Shown here one piece after another: positions 24,255 to 31,411 of a DNA stretch of 43,651 nucleotides; position 1 is the stretch's first letter, and every line of letters starts with the position of its first letter. Below the pieces are notes generated by a model that had not been told where the DNA came from, did not search any database, and saw only the letters and a program-made list of their open reading frames with translations. The DNA comes from an uncultured Lachnospiraceae bacterium. GTDB taxonomy: Bacteria; Bacillota; Clostridia; Lachnospirales; Lachnospiraceae. The position numbers and the translations under genes were made by a program. The stretch is from positions 12,801 to 56,451 of the forward strand of contig CAJUKV010000024.1 of assembly GCA_910587305.1 (NCBI GenBank), given 5' to 3'.

Positions 24255-26438
24255 ATGGGTATTATTTTTACTGAGAAAGATAAAGTTTTTACGTTACATA
24301 CCAAAAATACAACCTATCAGATGAAAGTGGATGAATACGGCTTTTTGCTGCATCTTTATTATGGACGAAAGAGCGAGGGCCTTATGGATTATCTGCTTTG
24401 TTATGCTGACAGAGGATTTTCAGGAAATCCTTATGATGCGGGTAAGGATCGCACCTATTCTATGGATGTGCTGCCTCAGGAGCTGCCCTGCCAGGGAACC
24501 GGGGATTTTAGAAGTACGGCTGTCTCCATAAAAAATGCGGACGGATCGTATGGATGTGATTTCCGCTATCAGGGTTACCGGATCACAAAGGGAAAGTATG
24601 GTTTGCCGGGGCTTCCCGCTGTGTATGCAGGCGAGGAGGAGGCCGAGACACTGGAAATTTACATGGAAGATAAGGTGACGAAGGTACAGGTAACGCTTCT
24701 TTACGGCGTTTTGCCGGATCTTGATATTATCACCAGAAGCGCCAGGTTTCAAAACGGCGGTGGGGGAAAGATTTACCTTGAAAAGGCGCAGGCGGCATGC
24801 CTTGACTTTGTGGGCGGAGAATATGATTTGCTCTGCTTTTACGGCCGCCATACCTCGGAGCGGAATGTACAAAGAACGCCGGTAGGACACAATGCGCAGG
24901 TGATTGGAAGCCGCAGAGGCACGTCCAGCCATCAGTACAACCCTATGATGATCTTAGCCGGGCGTGAAACCACGGAGGATGCAGGCAGCTGTTATGCCAT
25001 GTCCTTTGTATACAGCGGCAGCTTTAAGGGGGAGGCGGAAAAGGATCAGTATAACCAGACGCGTATGCTGCTGGGACTTTCCGACGAATTGTTTTCTTAT
25101 CCCTTAGAGGAAGGCGCGGTTTTTCATGTGCCGGAGGTGGTATTGACTTACAGCGGCACGGGGCTTGCAAGGCTGTCACAAAATCTGCATACATGCTTTA
25201 GAACTCATTTGTGTCGTGGAAAGTACAGGGATGAGGCGCGGCCGATCCTTTTAAACAGCTGGGAAGCTTCTTATTTTGACTTTAACGGCGAATCCATTTA
25301 TCAGCTGGCAAAACAGGCTGTGGAGTTAGGGGCTGAAATGCTGGTAATGGATGACGGCTGGTTTGGGAAAAGAAATGACGATTACAGGGCCTTAGGGGAC
25401 TGGTATGTGAATGAGGAAAAGCTTGGAGAGCCTTTGGGAGAGCTGATTCGGAAAATCAATGGCCTTGGGCTTAAGTTTGGTATTTGGTTTGAGCCTGAGG
25501 GAGTGAACGAGGACAGCGATTTGTACAGGGAGCATCCGGATTGGGCGATGGCGATTCCGGGGCGTGACCCGATGCGCTCAAGATATCAGCTGCTTTTGGA
25601 TTTTTCCAGAAAAGATGTGGTTGATTATATGTTTGAGCAGATGTGCAGGGTTTTGGACCAGGGAAACATAGAGTATGTGAAATGGGATTTAAACCGGAGC
25701 CTGTGCGACTGCTTTTCACGAAATAAAAAGGATCAGGGAAGGGTTCAATATGATTATGTGATTGGCCTTTATGATTTCTTAGAACGGCTCCTTCAAAGGT
25801 ATCCCAACCTTCTTTTGGAGGGGTGCAGCGGCGGCGGCGGACGGTTTGATGCGGGAATGCTTTATTACACGCCTCAAATCTGGTGCAGTGATAACAGCGA
25901 CGCCATAGACAGGGTTTCCATCCAGTATGGAACCTCCTTTGGCTATCCGGCAATGTCAATGGGAGCACATGTGTCGGCAGTGCCCAATCATCAGACGGGC
26001 CGTGTGACGCCTTTCCACACAAGAGGGGTGGTTGCCATGTCCGGCTGTTTCGGATATGAACTGGATCCTAAGAAGCTTTCAGAAGAGGAAAAGAAGGAAA
26101 TCAGGGAGCAAATAAAGGCGTATAAGCAGTATGCCGGTTTGATACAAAATGGTTTGTATTACCGACTGAGCAATCCGGCGGCGGACGCGGTGGGCGCATG
26201 GGAATTTGTTTCGGAGGATGGAGCAAAAGCCCTGGTAAGCGCGGTTATGCTTGAGGTCCATGGCAATATGCCCGTGAGCTATATCCGTTTAAAGGGATTG
26301 GTTCCCGGCAGCATGTACCGTGAGCAGGAAAGCGGAAAGCTGTATGGGGCTGACGCATTGATGGAGGCCGGGCTTCCGCTGCCTGTGGAGATGGGAGAAT
26401 ACCGGGCTTATCAGATGTATTTTACGAAGGTTTCGTAA
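24255..26438 (+). CDS. Alpha-galactosidase, GH36
   Basis: 727 residues, the usual length of GH36 AgaA/RafA-type tetrameric alpha-galactosidases. An N-terminal beta-sandwich precedes the barrel; the MDDGWFGKRNDDYRALGDW motif is diagnostic. The nucleophile is Asp478 in KWDLNRS, the same number as in the AgaA type, and the acid/base region CSDNSDAID is at 544-552. The glycine-rich LEGCSGGGGRFD is also characteristic. It removes terminal alpha-1,6-galactose from melibiose, raffinose and stachyose in the cytoplasm. The start at 24255 has GGAGG 7 nt upstream, supplied by the repeat. Together with the transporter and the GH13 enzyme it makes a raffinose-to-sucrose-to-hexose pathway. Confidence 0.95.
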   Translation: MGIIFTEKDKVFTLHTKNTTYQMKVDEYGFLLHLYYGRKSEGLMDYLLCYADRGFSGNPYDAGKDRTYSMDVLPQELPCQGTGDFRSTAVSIKNADGSYGCDFRYQGYRITKGKYGLPGLPAVYAGEEEAETLEIYMEDKVTKVQVTLLYGVLPDLDIITRSARFQNGGGGKIYLEKAQAACLDFVGGEYDLLCFYGRHTSERNVQRTPVGHNAQVIGSRRGTSSHQYNPMMILAGRETTEDAGSCYAMSFVYSGSFKGEAEKDQYNQTRMLLGLSDELFSYPLEEGAVFHVPEVVLTYSGTGLARLSQNLHTCFRTHLCRGKYRDEARPILLNSWEASYFDFNGESIYQLAKQAVELGAEMLVMDDGWFGKRNDDYRALGDWYVNEEKLGEPLGELIRKINGLGLKFGIWFEPEGVNEDSDLYREHPDWAMAIPGRDPMRSRYQLLLDFSRKDVVDYMFEQMCRVLDQGNIEYVKWDLNRSLCDCFSRNKKDQGRVQYDYVIGLYDFLERLLQRYPNLLLEGCSGGGGRFDAGMLYYTPQIWCSDNSDAIDRVSIQYGTSFGYPAMSMGAHVSAVPNHQTGRVTPFHTRGVVAMSGCFGYELDPKKLSEEEKKEIREQIKAYKQYAGLIQNGLYYRLSNPAADAVGAWEFVSEDGAKALVSAVMLEVHGNMPVSYIRLKGLVPGSMYREQESGKLYGADALMEAGLPLPVEMGEYRAYQMYFTKVS

Positions 26439-26448
26439 GGGTAAAAAA

Positions 26449-26589
26449 GAAATGAAGATTTTCTAAGGCCAAAAACGCAGTCTGAGAAAATCTGAGTCAT
26501 CTCTCGAAGAATCGCCGTAAGGCTCTTGTCCTGAAAAGGTTTATGGATTGTTTGGGCCGTAGGGCGGTATGTTGGGAAGTGAGAAAAGT
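26449..26589. repeat. Dispersed structured repeat, diverged copy
   Basis: AGATTTTCT/AGAAAATCT and AGAAATGA/TCATCTCT (one mismatch) pair as in the copy at 10841. The apical GGCGTC/GACGCC is degenerate. It begins 10 bp after the alpha-galactosidase stop codon, as the copy at 10841 does after the helicase. Confidence 0.75.
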
Positions 26590-26591
26590 AA

Positions 26592-26637
26592 GGCTGCCAT
26601 TCCTGATCTTTGCGATCTGGGAATGGCAGTCTTTTTT
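26592..26637 (+). terminator. Terminator of the alpha-galactosidase gene
   Basis: CTGCCATTCC and GGAATGGCAG form a perfect 10-bp stem followed by TCTTTTTT. The following 26640-26760 shows only a small GAGTAGGGA/TCCCTACTC hairpin. Confidence 0.9.
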
Positions 26638-26775
26638 AAGTATGTCGCTAGAGCGGCGCACGGGCCGCGCGGCGAGTAGGGAGGAAATCTTCCCTACTCA
26701 ATTGTACAGGCAAATCCACGTTAGTGCAATGTGAGGTCACTACATATTATCTATTCAGCCTACAATGTCATTAAG

Positions 26776-26910
26776 TTAGTACCGGCAACACGGGTCGTCG
26801 AACTGTTTTTTGAGTTCGTCCAGGCGTCCGAGGCTTTCAATACAGCGCCGGGTGGATTTTCCGTTTTTGTAATATGACTCATATAAATAGAGCCAGGGAA
26901 AACATTTTTT
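26776..26910 (-). pseudogene. Fragment of an IS1634-like transposase N-terminus
   Basis: Minus-strand residues WLYLYESYYKNGKSTRRCIE and SLGRLDELKKQFDDP resemble the conserved N-terminal part of IS1634-type transposases (YESYR..GK..R..ESLGSLDEL). The frame ends two codons before the sequence TAACTTAATGACATTG, which equals the end of the IS at 3598-5314. The rest of the transposase is missing. The frame is open upstream to 27006 through a hydrophobic stretch that is probably not part of it. A transposition scar is the simplest reading. Confidence 0.5.
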
Positions 26911-27004
26911 TGCCTTCCAATCAACCGTATACCACAAAATCAGAAACAACACAATACAACACATGCAGAAAAACACAAATATTGACAAAAAAATACCAGT
27001 AACC

Positions 27005-27163
27005 ATGAGGGTTACCGGCTATTTTCGGAATATTAAGGTGTTAAACTCAGGCGGCGGCATGGTTCTGGCGGTCGGCGGGCTGATTGCGATGTATGTGATT
27101 AAAAAGCGCAGGGATGAGGAAGGCGGTTACGAGTATGACGAGGATGAATATGAAGATGAATAG
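27005..27163 (+). CDS. Doubtful small membrane protein (52 aa)
   Basis: One possible membrane helix (GGGMVLAVGGLIAMYVI) is followed by KKRRDEEGG and a very acidic tail (YEYDEDEYEDE). No ribosome binding site is obvious before the ATG at 27005 or the later ATG at 27059. It may be the 3' end of a truncated gene. It lies between the transposase fragment and the promoter at 27243. I do not recognise a family. Confidence 0.25.
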   Translation: MRVTGYFRNIKVLNSGGGMVLAVGGLIAMYVIKKRRDEEGGYEYDEDEYEDE

Positions 27164-27242
27164 TACCAGACTGGAATGGAAAAACGGAAAAGAGCCTAAA
27201 GAAATAAAATATATAATATTATAAAAAATATTACTATAAGAC

Positions 27243-27271
27243 TTGGTAAAGAAAGCCTGGTTTGCTATACT
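27243..27271 (+). promoter_or_regulatory. Promoter of the structured leader and DUF3268 gene
   Basis: TTGGTA (27243-27248), 17-nt spacer, TATACT (27266-27271). The transcript would start near 27278, giving a leader of about 260 nt. Confidence 0.65.
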
Positions 27272-27277
27272 AAAAGC

Positions 27278-27514
27278 GTGGCAGGAGCCTGCGTTCAGGC
27301 TTTCGGTACGTTTGGGATAGCGTCAGACTTATCCTGAGGAGGGTAAGGAACCGTTACGGATTTTGCGCACAGAGTAATCCACAATAATGCAGGCCACAAC
27401 TGAATATGTAAGCCGGAAGGCTGCTTAAATACTTACAGAGTCAAATATTGGATGGAACAACCAGATTCCAACGCTTTGGCTCTGTATGCTTTTTTGCAGG
27501 ACTTCCGGCTTTTT
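27278..27514 (+). ncRNA. Structured 5' leader with terminator upstream of DUF3268 gene
   Basis: Two domains are visible. The first is closed by GTGGC (27278-27282)/GCCAC (27393-27397). It holds AGCCTG/CAGGCT with a CGTT loop, CTTATCCT/AGGGTAAG with a GAGG loop, CCG-TTA-CGG, and GGAT/ATCC. The second is a terminator-like hairpin: AGCCGGAAG (27411-27419) pairs with CTTCCGGCT (27502-27510), enclosing ACAGAG/CTCTGT (27435-27485), then TTTTCTAT, 23 nt before the start codon. The layout suggests a sensor domain plus attenuator. A conserved RNA motif has been reported upstream of DUF3268 genes; I cannot confirm from memory that this sequence matches it. No known metabolite riboswitch core is apparent. 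Confidence 0.65.
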
Positions 27515-27536
27515 CTATATAACGGAGGAAATATAG

Positions 27537-28025
27537 ATGAAGGATAAAAACAAAAGCAAAACCAAAAAGAAAAAAAGAAAGGGATTCCAGGCAGGCAATA
27601 TGCGCTGCCCCTATTGCGGCAGTCCGGTTATTTTCCGGAGCGCAGACGGTATTTACCATGACAACAGCAAAGGCATGATGCTGTATGTGTGCAGCCATTA
27701 TCCTCAGTGCGACGCCTATGTGCGCGTCCATTCCGGCACGAAGATTCTGGTGGGCAGCCTTGCTAACCATGAGCTCCGCACGCTCAGGAGGACTGCGCAC
27801 CAGTATTTTGACCAGCTGCACCAGTCCGGGTATATGAGCAAGCAGGACGCATACCAGTGGCTTGCGGATCTGATTTCCGCACCGCTGTCAGAGGCGCACA
27901 TCGGGCACCTTGGGCAGTATTACTGCAAGCAGGTGATTGAGGAGAGCCGCAGGCTGTTGGGCAGGTACCAGGGGCAGAAAAACAAAAAACAGTTCCATCT
28001 GATGAGAGGAGGCGTGGCATCATGA
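27537..28025 (+). CDS. DUF3268 zinc-finger-containing protein
   Basis: 162 residues. A basic N-terminus (DKNKSKTKKKKRKGF) precedes a zinc ribbon: MRCPYCGSPVIFRS and, 30 residues later, YVCSHYPQCDAYVRVHSGT, giving CPYC and CSHYPQC ligand pairs. The following segment GSLANHELRTLRRTAHQYFD matches the DUF3268 pattern (PF11672). Function is unknown; a nucleic-acid-binding role is plausible given the zinc ribbon and basic tail. The ribosome binding site is CGGAGGAA. It overlaps the next gene by the ATGA arrangement and is controlled by the structured leader upstream. Confidence 0.85.
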   Translation: MKDKNKSKTKKKKRKGFQAGNMRCPYCGSPVIFRSADGIYHDNSKGMMLYVCSHYPQCDAYVRVHSGTKILVGSLANHELRTLRRTAHQYFDQLHQSGYMSKQDAYQWLADLISAPLSEAHIGHLGQYYCKQVIEESRRLLGRYQGQKNKKQFHLMRGGVAS

Positions 28026-28378
28026 CATTGACAGAGAAACAGCAGAAGAAAGTGGAAGAAAATATGGGCCTGGTGCATCAGGTGATTCATGACAAAGTGC
28101 ATGGCTATAACCAGTGGGGATTCCATACCTATGACGACCTGTTCCAGATTGGCTGCATCGGCCTGTGTAAAGCTGCAGCAACAGACAAGGGAGGAACCTT
28201 TTCCACTTACGCATACCGGCTGATATGGCATGAGCTATGCGATGCGATGATCCAGTCCACGAAACGGTATGCGGATGAAGTGGCGGCAGATGTGACGCCG
28301 TACATAAGCGCAGGGACTGAGGATGAGGAAGCCTTAAGCGGGCTGCGCCTTGTAGATATTGGAATGGTAACAGATTGA
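28022..28378 (+). CDS. Sigma-70 region 2-like protein without region 4 (118 aa)
   Basis: The segment YDDLFQIGCIGLCKAAATDK with GGTFSTYAYRLIWHELCDAM is a clear sigma-70 region 2, the part that binds the polymerase coiled coil and the -10 element. After about residue 80 there is only a short acidic tail (DVTPYISAGTEDEEALSG) and no region 4 helix-turn-helix. It may be a truncated sigma factor or a small regulator that uses only region 2. It is translationally coupled to the DUF3268 gene (ATGA overlap). Such pairs occur in mobile-element cargo of Clostridia. A hairpin follows at 28386. Confidence 0.75.
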   Translation: MTLTEKQQKKVEENMGLVHQVIHDKVHGYNQWGFHTYDDLFQIGCIGLCKAAATDKGGTFSTYAYRLIWHELCDAMIQSTKRYADEVAADVTPYISAGTEDEEALSGLRLVDIGMVTD

Positions 28379-28385
28379 TTGGAAA

Positions 28386-28418
28386 ACCAGCCTAATTTAC
28401 TAAGGCATTAGGCGGTTT
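28386..28418 (+). terminator. Possible terminator after the sigma-like gene
   Basis: GCCTAAT (28390-28396) and ATTAGGC (28407-28413), extended by AACC/GGTT, then TTTCTAT. The T tract is modest. 28420-28597 is AT-rich and shows nothing else. Confidence 0.5.
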
Positions 28419-28597
28419 CTATAGATTGCAACTGTCAGAACTGAATAGGAAGAATTATAACTATAAAAAAACAATAAAACCTATGAGATATTCTAAACAG
28501 AAATCCTTGTTTTTTTTCATAATTATAGTATGAATTAAATTAATCTTTCTCTGCTAATATATCAAAAAACATAAATAATCAAGAGGAATAATCATAT

Positions 28598-28789
28598 ATG
28601 GAAAATAGTCAAATATCTAACACTGCATTGAAAATTAGAAAAACCAAATTTACTTGCTTAAAGGATCAGCAATGTTCGCTTAATATGCAAATACGGTTAG
28701 CAATGCAGTTGCATAATAGTCAGGTTCAGGCAGAACTGGAGAAAAAATTGGAAGAAGTCACAAAACAGCTTGAACATATTATTTGTTGA
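28598..28789 (+). CDS. Small hypothetical coiled-coil protein (63 aa)
   Basis: It encodes 63 residues with an AGAGGAA ribosome binding site 9 nt before the ATG. The sequence is polar and helical throughout, ending in a heptad segment (QAELEKKLEEVTKQLEHII). It has two internal cysteines (FTCLKDQQCSLN) and no membrane helix. I do not recognise a family. It stands alone in an AT-rich stretch whose composition differs from the neighbouring sugar genes, consistent with acquired DNA. Confidence 0.5.
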   Translation: MENSQISNTALKIRKTKFTCLKDQQCSLNMQIRLAMQLHNSQVQAELEKKLEEVTKQLEHIIC

Positions 28790-29195
28790 TGCATATTTAT
28801 CGCGTATGCTTTTCGGTAATCTTTAGAGAGCGAAAAATCAGGCCATTTTCGAAGATAACCGCTATAAATCAAGCCTGATTATGCTTCTGTGTAATATATA
28901 AATCTTACTTTCTACGCATCTAATTACCCGTTTTATATATTTTGTTTTTCCGTAACGATATGATATAGCAAAGATTCTTTTCTACAAATTGGTAAATCGT
29001 TCTTTTTATTTCTTGAATAGTAGTTATCCCTCCTAAACTTGCAGAAAGAAACAACTATAATATTTATTGGTTCTTTTAAAGAAAAAAAGCAAAAGCTGTT
29101 ATAATGAAAAAATTTTCGATAGCTGAAATTTCGGATTGTAAACGAGGTGAAAATATTTAAAAAATGCCATATCATCACAGATTATTCACAGCAAT
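28790..29195. other. AT-rich intergenic region
   Basis: It holds a hairpin AATCAGGC (28836-28843)/GCCTGATT (28873-28880) without a T tract, and no convincing gene. An 81-residue minus-strand frame (28933-29178) has no ribosome binding site and very AT-biased composition. The region ends at the direct-repeat promoter at 29196. Confidence 0.5.
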
Positions 29196-29228
29196 CTTTA
29201 GGATAACTTTAGCCGGTGAAAATATAAT
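29196..29228 (+). promoter_or_regulatory. Regulon promoter A: CTTTAG direct repeat plus TATAAT
   Basis: CTTTAG (29196-29201), 5 nt, CTTTAG (29207-29212), 10 nt, TATAAT (29223-29228). No -35 hexamer exists; the 11-bp direct repeat occupies that position, as in OmpR/PhoB-type activated promoters. It drives the regulator and alarmone synthetase genes. Confidence 0.85.
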
Positions 29229-29237
29229 GGAGATATA

Positions 29238-29307
29238 AGTTTGGAAGTAAACTTCCAAACTACTTATTGGTGGCAGTACCGCAAGCACAGCTTGCGGTAT
29301 GCGGGGG
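29238..29307 (+). repeat. 5'-leader repeat, full copy
   Basis: AGTTTGGAAGT/ACTTCCAAACT hairpin and ACCGCAAGC/GCTTGCGGT hairpin, ending ATGCGGGGG. It starts about 10 nt after the -10 box, so it forms the 5' end of the transcript. Here the GGGGG lies 11 nt before an ATG at 29319 that opens a 13-codon upstream frame; the regulator gene has its own AAAGGAG site. Confidence 0.8.
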
Positions 29308-29343
29308 TATAAATAAGGATGAATCATAAAGGAGCTACTTATT

Positions 29344-30060
29344 ATGCAAAATATCATTAAGGAAAGCGAAAAAGAGGATGCTTTGAAAATTCTGGTGGCT
29401 GAAGATGAGGTCATGCTTGCAAAAGCAATTGTCAAAATTTTAAAATTAAATGGTTATATGGCAGAAGCTGTATATAATGGATTGGATGCATTGAATTATA
29501 TAGAATCCAGCGAGTATGACATGGCAATACTGGATGTTATGATGCCGAAAATGGATGGCATAACAGTGATAACAGAGGTACGAAAAAGGAGTCTGCAAAT
29601 CCCAATAGTATTATTGACTGCAAGAGCTGAAATTCAGGATAAAGTGGCAGGTCTGGATGGTGGAGCCAATTATTACATGACAAAGCCTTTTAATACCAAA
29701 GAGCTGTTAGCGGTCATTCGGTCACTTGAAAAAAATCAGATCACTGAAGAAGTGAAATTAAACTGCGGTAATATTATATTAGACCGCAAAGAGATGGAAT
29801 TGTCATCTCCAACGGGATGTTACCGGCTTTCAAAAAAAGAATATCAGGTCATGGAAATGTTGATCAATTCATTTGGACATGGGATACGAAAAAGTCGGAT
29901 ATTAGAAAAATTATGGAAAACGGAGGAGGGTGATACGAATGAAATTGTAGCAATATATATTTCTTATCTCGACAATAAGCTGGCAGCGCTACATGCAACG
30001 GTGAAGATTTACTTGCAGGGAAATGAGTACTGTCTTAAAGAGGTGAGAAATGACGTTTGA
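29344..30060 (+). CDS. OmpR-family response regulator, divergent C-terminus (238 aa)
   Basis: The receiver domain is intact: acidic pair in VAEDE (19-22), phosphoacceptor Asp64 in AILDVMMPKMDG, Thr in LLTARAE and Lys in MTKPF. The C-terminal winged helix (LSKKEYQVMEMLINSFGHGI) is recognisable, but its end lacks the usual RGxGY turn and reads VKIYLQGNEYCLKE. The recognition helix (NEIVAIYISYLDNKLAAL) is also unusual. A histidine kinase is not adjacent. The frame overlaps the alarmone synthetase gene by 11 nt, so the two are coupled. It is transcribed from promoter A through a repeat-containing leader. It may act as an accessory regulator within the regulon. Confidence 0.9.
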   Translation: MQNIIKESEKEDALKILVAEDEVMLAKAIVKILKLNGYMAEAVYNGLDALNYIESSEYDMAILDVMMPKMDGITVITEVRKRSLQIPIVLLTARAEIQDKVAGLDGGANYYMTKPFNTKELLAVIRSLEKNQITEEVKLNCGNIILDRKEMELSSPTGCYRLSKKEYQVMEMLINSFGHGIRKSRILEKLWKTEEGDTNEIVAIYISYLDNKLAALHATVKIYLQGNEYCLKEVRNDV

Positions 30061-30643
30061 AGAATTTTACGGGACGAATTATGCGAAAATGCAGAAGGCT
30101 CAAAAGCAGCTTCAGGATATGGTTTATCGTTATGAGAAGCAGGTCAATAAGGATGATCTGAACCCTGTGATGTATCTTTCATCCCGCATCAAGCAGCCGG
30201 AAAGCATGCTTTTGAAATTGAAGAAACGAGGATTTGAACAGACACTGGATGCGGCTCTCCATGATGTGTTTGATGCAGTTGGCCTTCGGGTAATCTGTTC
30301 CTTCGTTTCTGATGTATATGATTTTGTTTCCTGGCTGCGCAGACAGAATGAGATAGAAATTATAGAGGAAAAAGATTATTATACCTGCCCGAAACCCAAT
30401 GGATATCGTAGCTTTCATGTTTTGCTGAAAATCAAAGAAGGGGCAGGGAAAGATTTACATGCAGAAATGCAAATTCGCACGATTGCAATTGACTGTTGGG
30501 CATCACTGGAACATCAGATAAAATATAAGAAGGAACTATCCAATGAGCAGATGATACGGGAGGAATTAAAAAGATGTGCCGATGAAATAGCATCTACAGA
30601 TCTGTCTATGCAGACAATCCGTGATATTTTGATGAATGGGTAA
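30050..30643 (+). CDS. Small alarmone synthetase (RelA/SpoT domain protein)
   Basis: 197 residues, the size of single-domain (p)ppGpp synthetases such as YjbM/YwaC. Motifs include SSRIKQPESMLLKLKKRGFE (substrate-binding Arg/Lys), DAVGLRVICSF (Asp of the metal site), CPKPNGYRSFHVLL (G-loop tyrosine) and HAEMQIRTIAIDCWASLEHQ (catalytic Glu in ExQIRT). There is no hydrolase or TGS/ACT domain, so regulation is at expression level. It starts inside the end of the upstream regulator gene, 11 nt before its stop. This places alarmone synthesis under the CTTTAG promoter. The gene ends 4 nt before promoter E. Confidence 0.93.
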   Translation: MTFEEFYGTNYAKMQKAQKQLQDMVYRYEKQVNKDDLNPVMYLSSRIKQPESMLLKLKKRGFEQTLDAALHDVFDAVGLRVICSFVSDVYDFVSWLRRQNEIEIIEEKDYYTCPKPNGYRSFHVLLKIKEGAGKDLHAEMQIRTIAIDCWASLEHQIKYKKELSNEQMIREELKRCADEIASTDLSMQTIRDILMNG

Positions 30644-30646
30644 AAC

Positions 30647-30679
30647 CTTTAGTGCAGTTTTAGGAAAGAGTGCTATAAT
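30647..30679 (+). promoter_or_regulatory. Regulon promoter E: CTTTAG/TTTTAG repeat plus TATAAT
   Basis: CTTTAG (30647-30652), 5 nt, TTTTAG (30658-30663), 10 nt, TATAAT (30674-30679). It has the same architecture as promoters A-D with one base change. It drives the regulator/kinase pair, implying autoregulation. Confidence 0.8.
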
Positions 30680-30736
30680 AGAATCATGTCTTTAATTCTA
30701 TTTATAGAAACAATATAATGGATTGGAGTGAAGCAG

Positions 30737-31411
30737 ATGAAAATACTAATCGCGGAGGATGATAACAGATTACTGAAATCTTTGCTGCATATCTTTACTT
30801 TGAACAAGTTCAGTGTGGATGGAGTGTCCGATGGAAAAGAAGCTTTGGAATATGCACTCACAGGAGAATATGACGGACTTGTTTTAGATATTATGATGCC
30901 TGGGATGGATGGGATTGAAGTTTTAAAAGAGCTCAGAAAGGAAAATATCACAACTCCGGCTCTGTTCCTGACAGCCAGAACAGAGGTTTCCCAGAGGGTG
31001 GACGGACTGGATGCCGGGGCGGACGATTATCTGCCAAAGCCCTTTTCAACGGCAGAGCTTCTGGCCAGAGTCCGGGCAATGCTCCGGCGGAAAGAAAACT
31101 ATACCCCGGAGCTTTTGACCTTTGGAGGACTGACGCTGAACCGGTCTACCTATGAAATTTCAAGTCAGACAAAACGACAGGCGCTTAGCGGAAAAGAATA
31201 CCAGATATTGGAAATGCTGATGGAAAAGCCGGGAATGATTGTTACAGCGGAACAGTTTCTGACACATATCTGGGGATGGAATACAGAAATTGATACAAGC
31301 TCTGTTTGGGTACATGTATCAAACCTGCGAAAAAAAATGGAAAAAATTGAAATCCCTGTCAGTATAAGGTTTGTGCGCGGCGCGGGCTATATTCTGGAGG
31401 AGACGTCATGA
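30737..31411 (+). CDS. OmpR-family response regulator, candidate master of the CTTTAG regulon
   Basis: 224 residues with a canonical receiver (EDD at 7-9, phosphoacceptor Asp51 in LVLDIMMPGMDG, LTART, PKPF) and a complete winged-helix domain (LSGKEYQILEMLMEKPGMIV, VWVHVSNLRKKMEK, RFVRGAGYIL). The ATG at 30737 is preferred over the GTG at 30728 because GGAGTG lies 8 nt upstream. It overlaps the kinase gene by ATGA. Its own promoter carries the direct repeat also found before four other operons, so I propose that this protein binds it. OmpR/PhoB proteins bind tandem half-sites with an 11-bp period, 10 nt upstream of the -10, exactly what is seen. Confidence 0.94.
   Translation: MKILIAEDDNRLLKSLLHIFTLNKFSVDGVSDGKEALEYALTGEYDGLVLDIMMPGMDGIEVLKELRKENITTPALFLTARTEVSQRVDGLDAGADDYLPKPFSTAELLARVRAMLRRKENYTPELLTFGGLTLNRSTYEISSQTKRQALSGKEYQILEMLMEKPGMIVTAEQFLTHIWGWNTEIDTSSVWVHVSNLRKKMEKIEIPVSIRFVRGAGYILEETS

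Noticed and set aside
27278..27430. Leader considered as a known metabolite riboswitch (TPP, cobalamin, SAM)
   Set aside because: None of the conserved core sequences of those classes is visible.
28933..29178. Minus-strand 81-codon frame
   Set aside because: It has no ribosome binding site and an AT-driven Phe/Ile/Asn composition in an intergenic region.
29319..29360. 13-codon upstream frame before the regulator as a leader peptide
   Set aside because: It follows the repeat and overlaps the regulator start, but its GGGGG site is 11 nt away and there is no codon bias or conserved pattern to support it.
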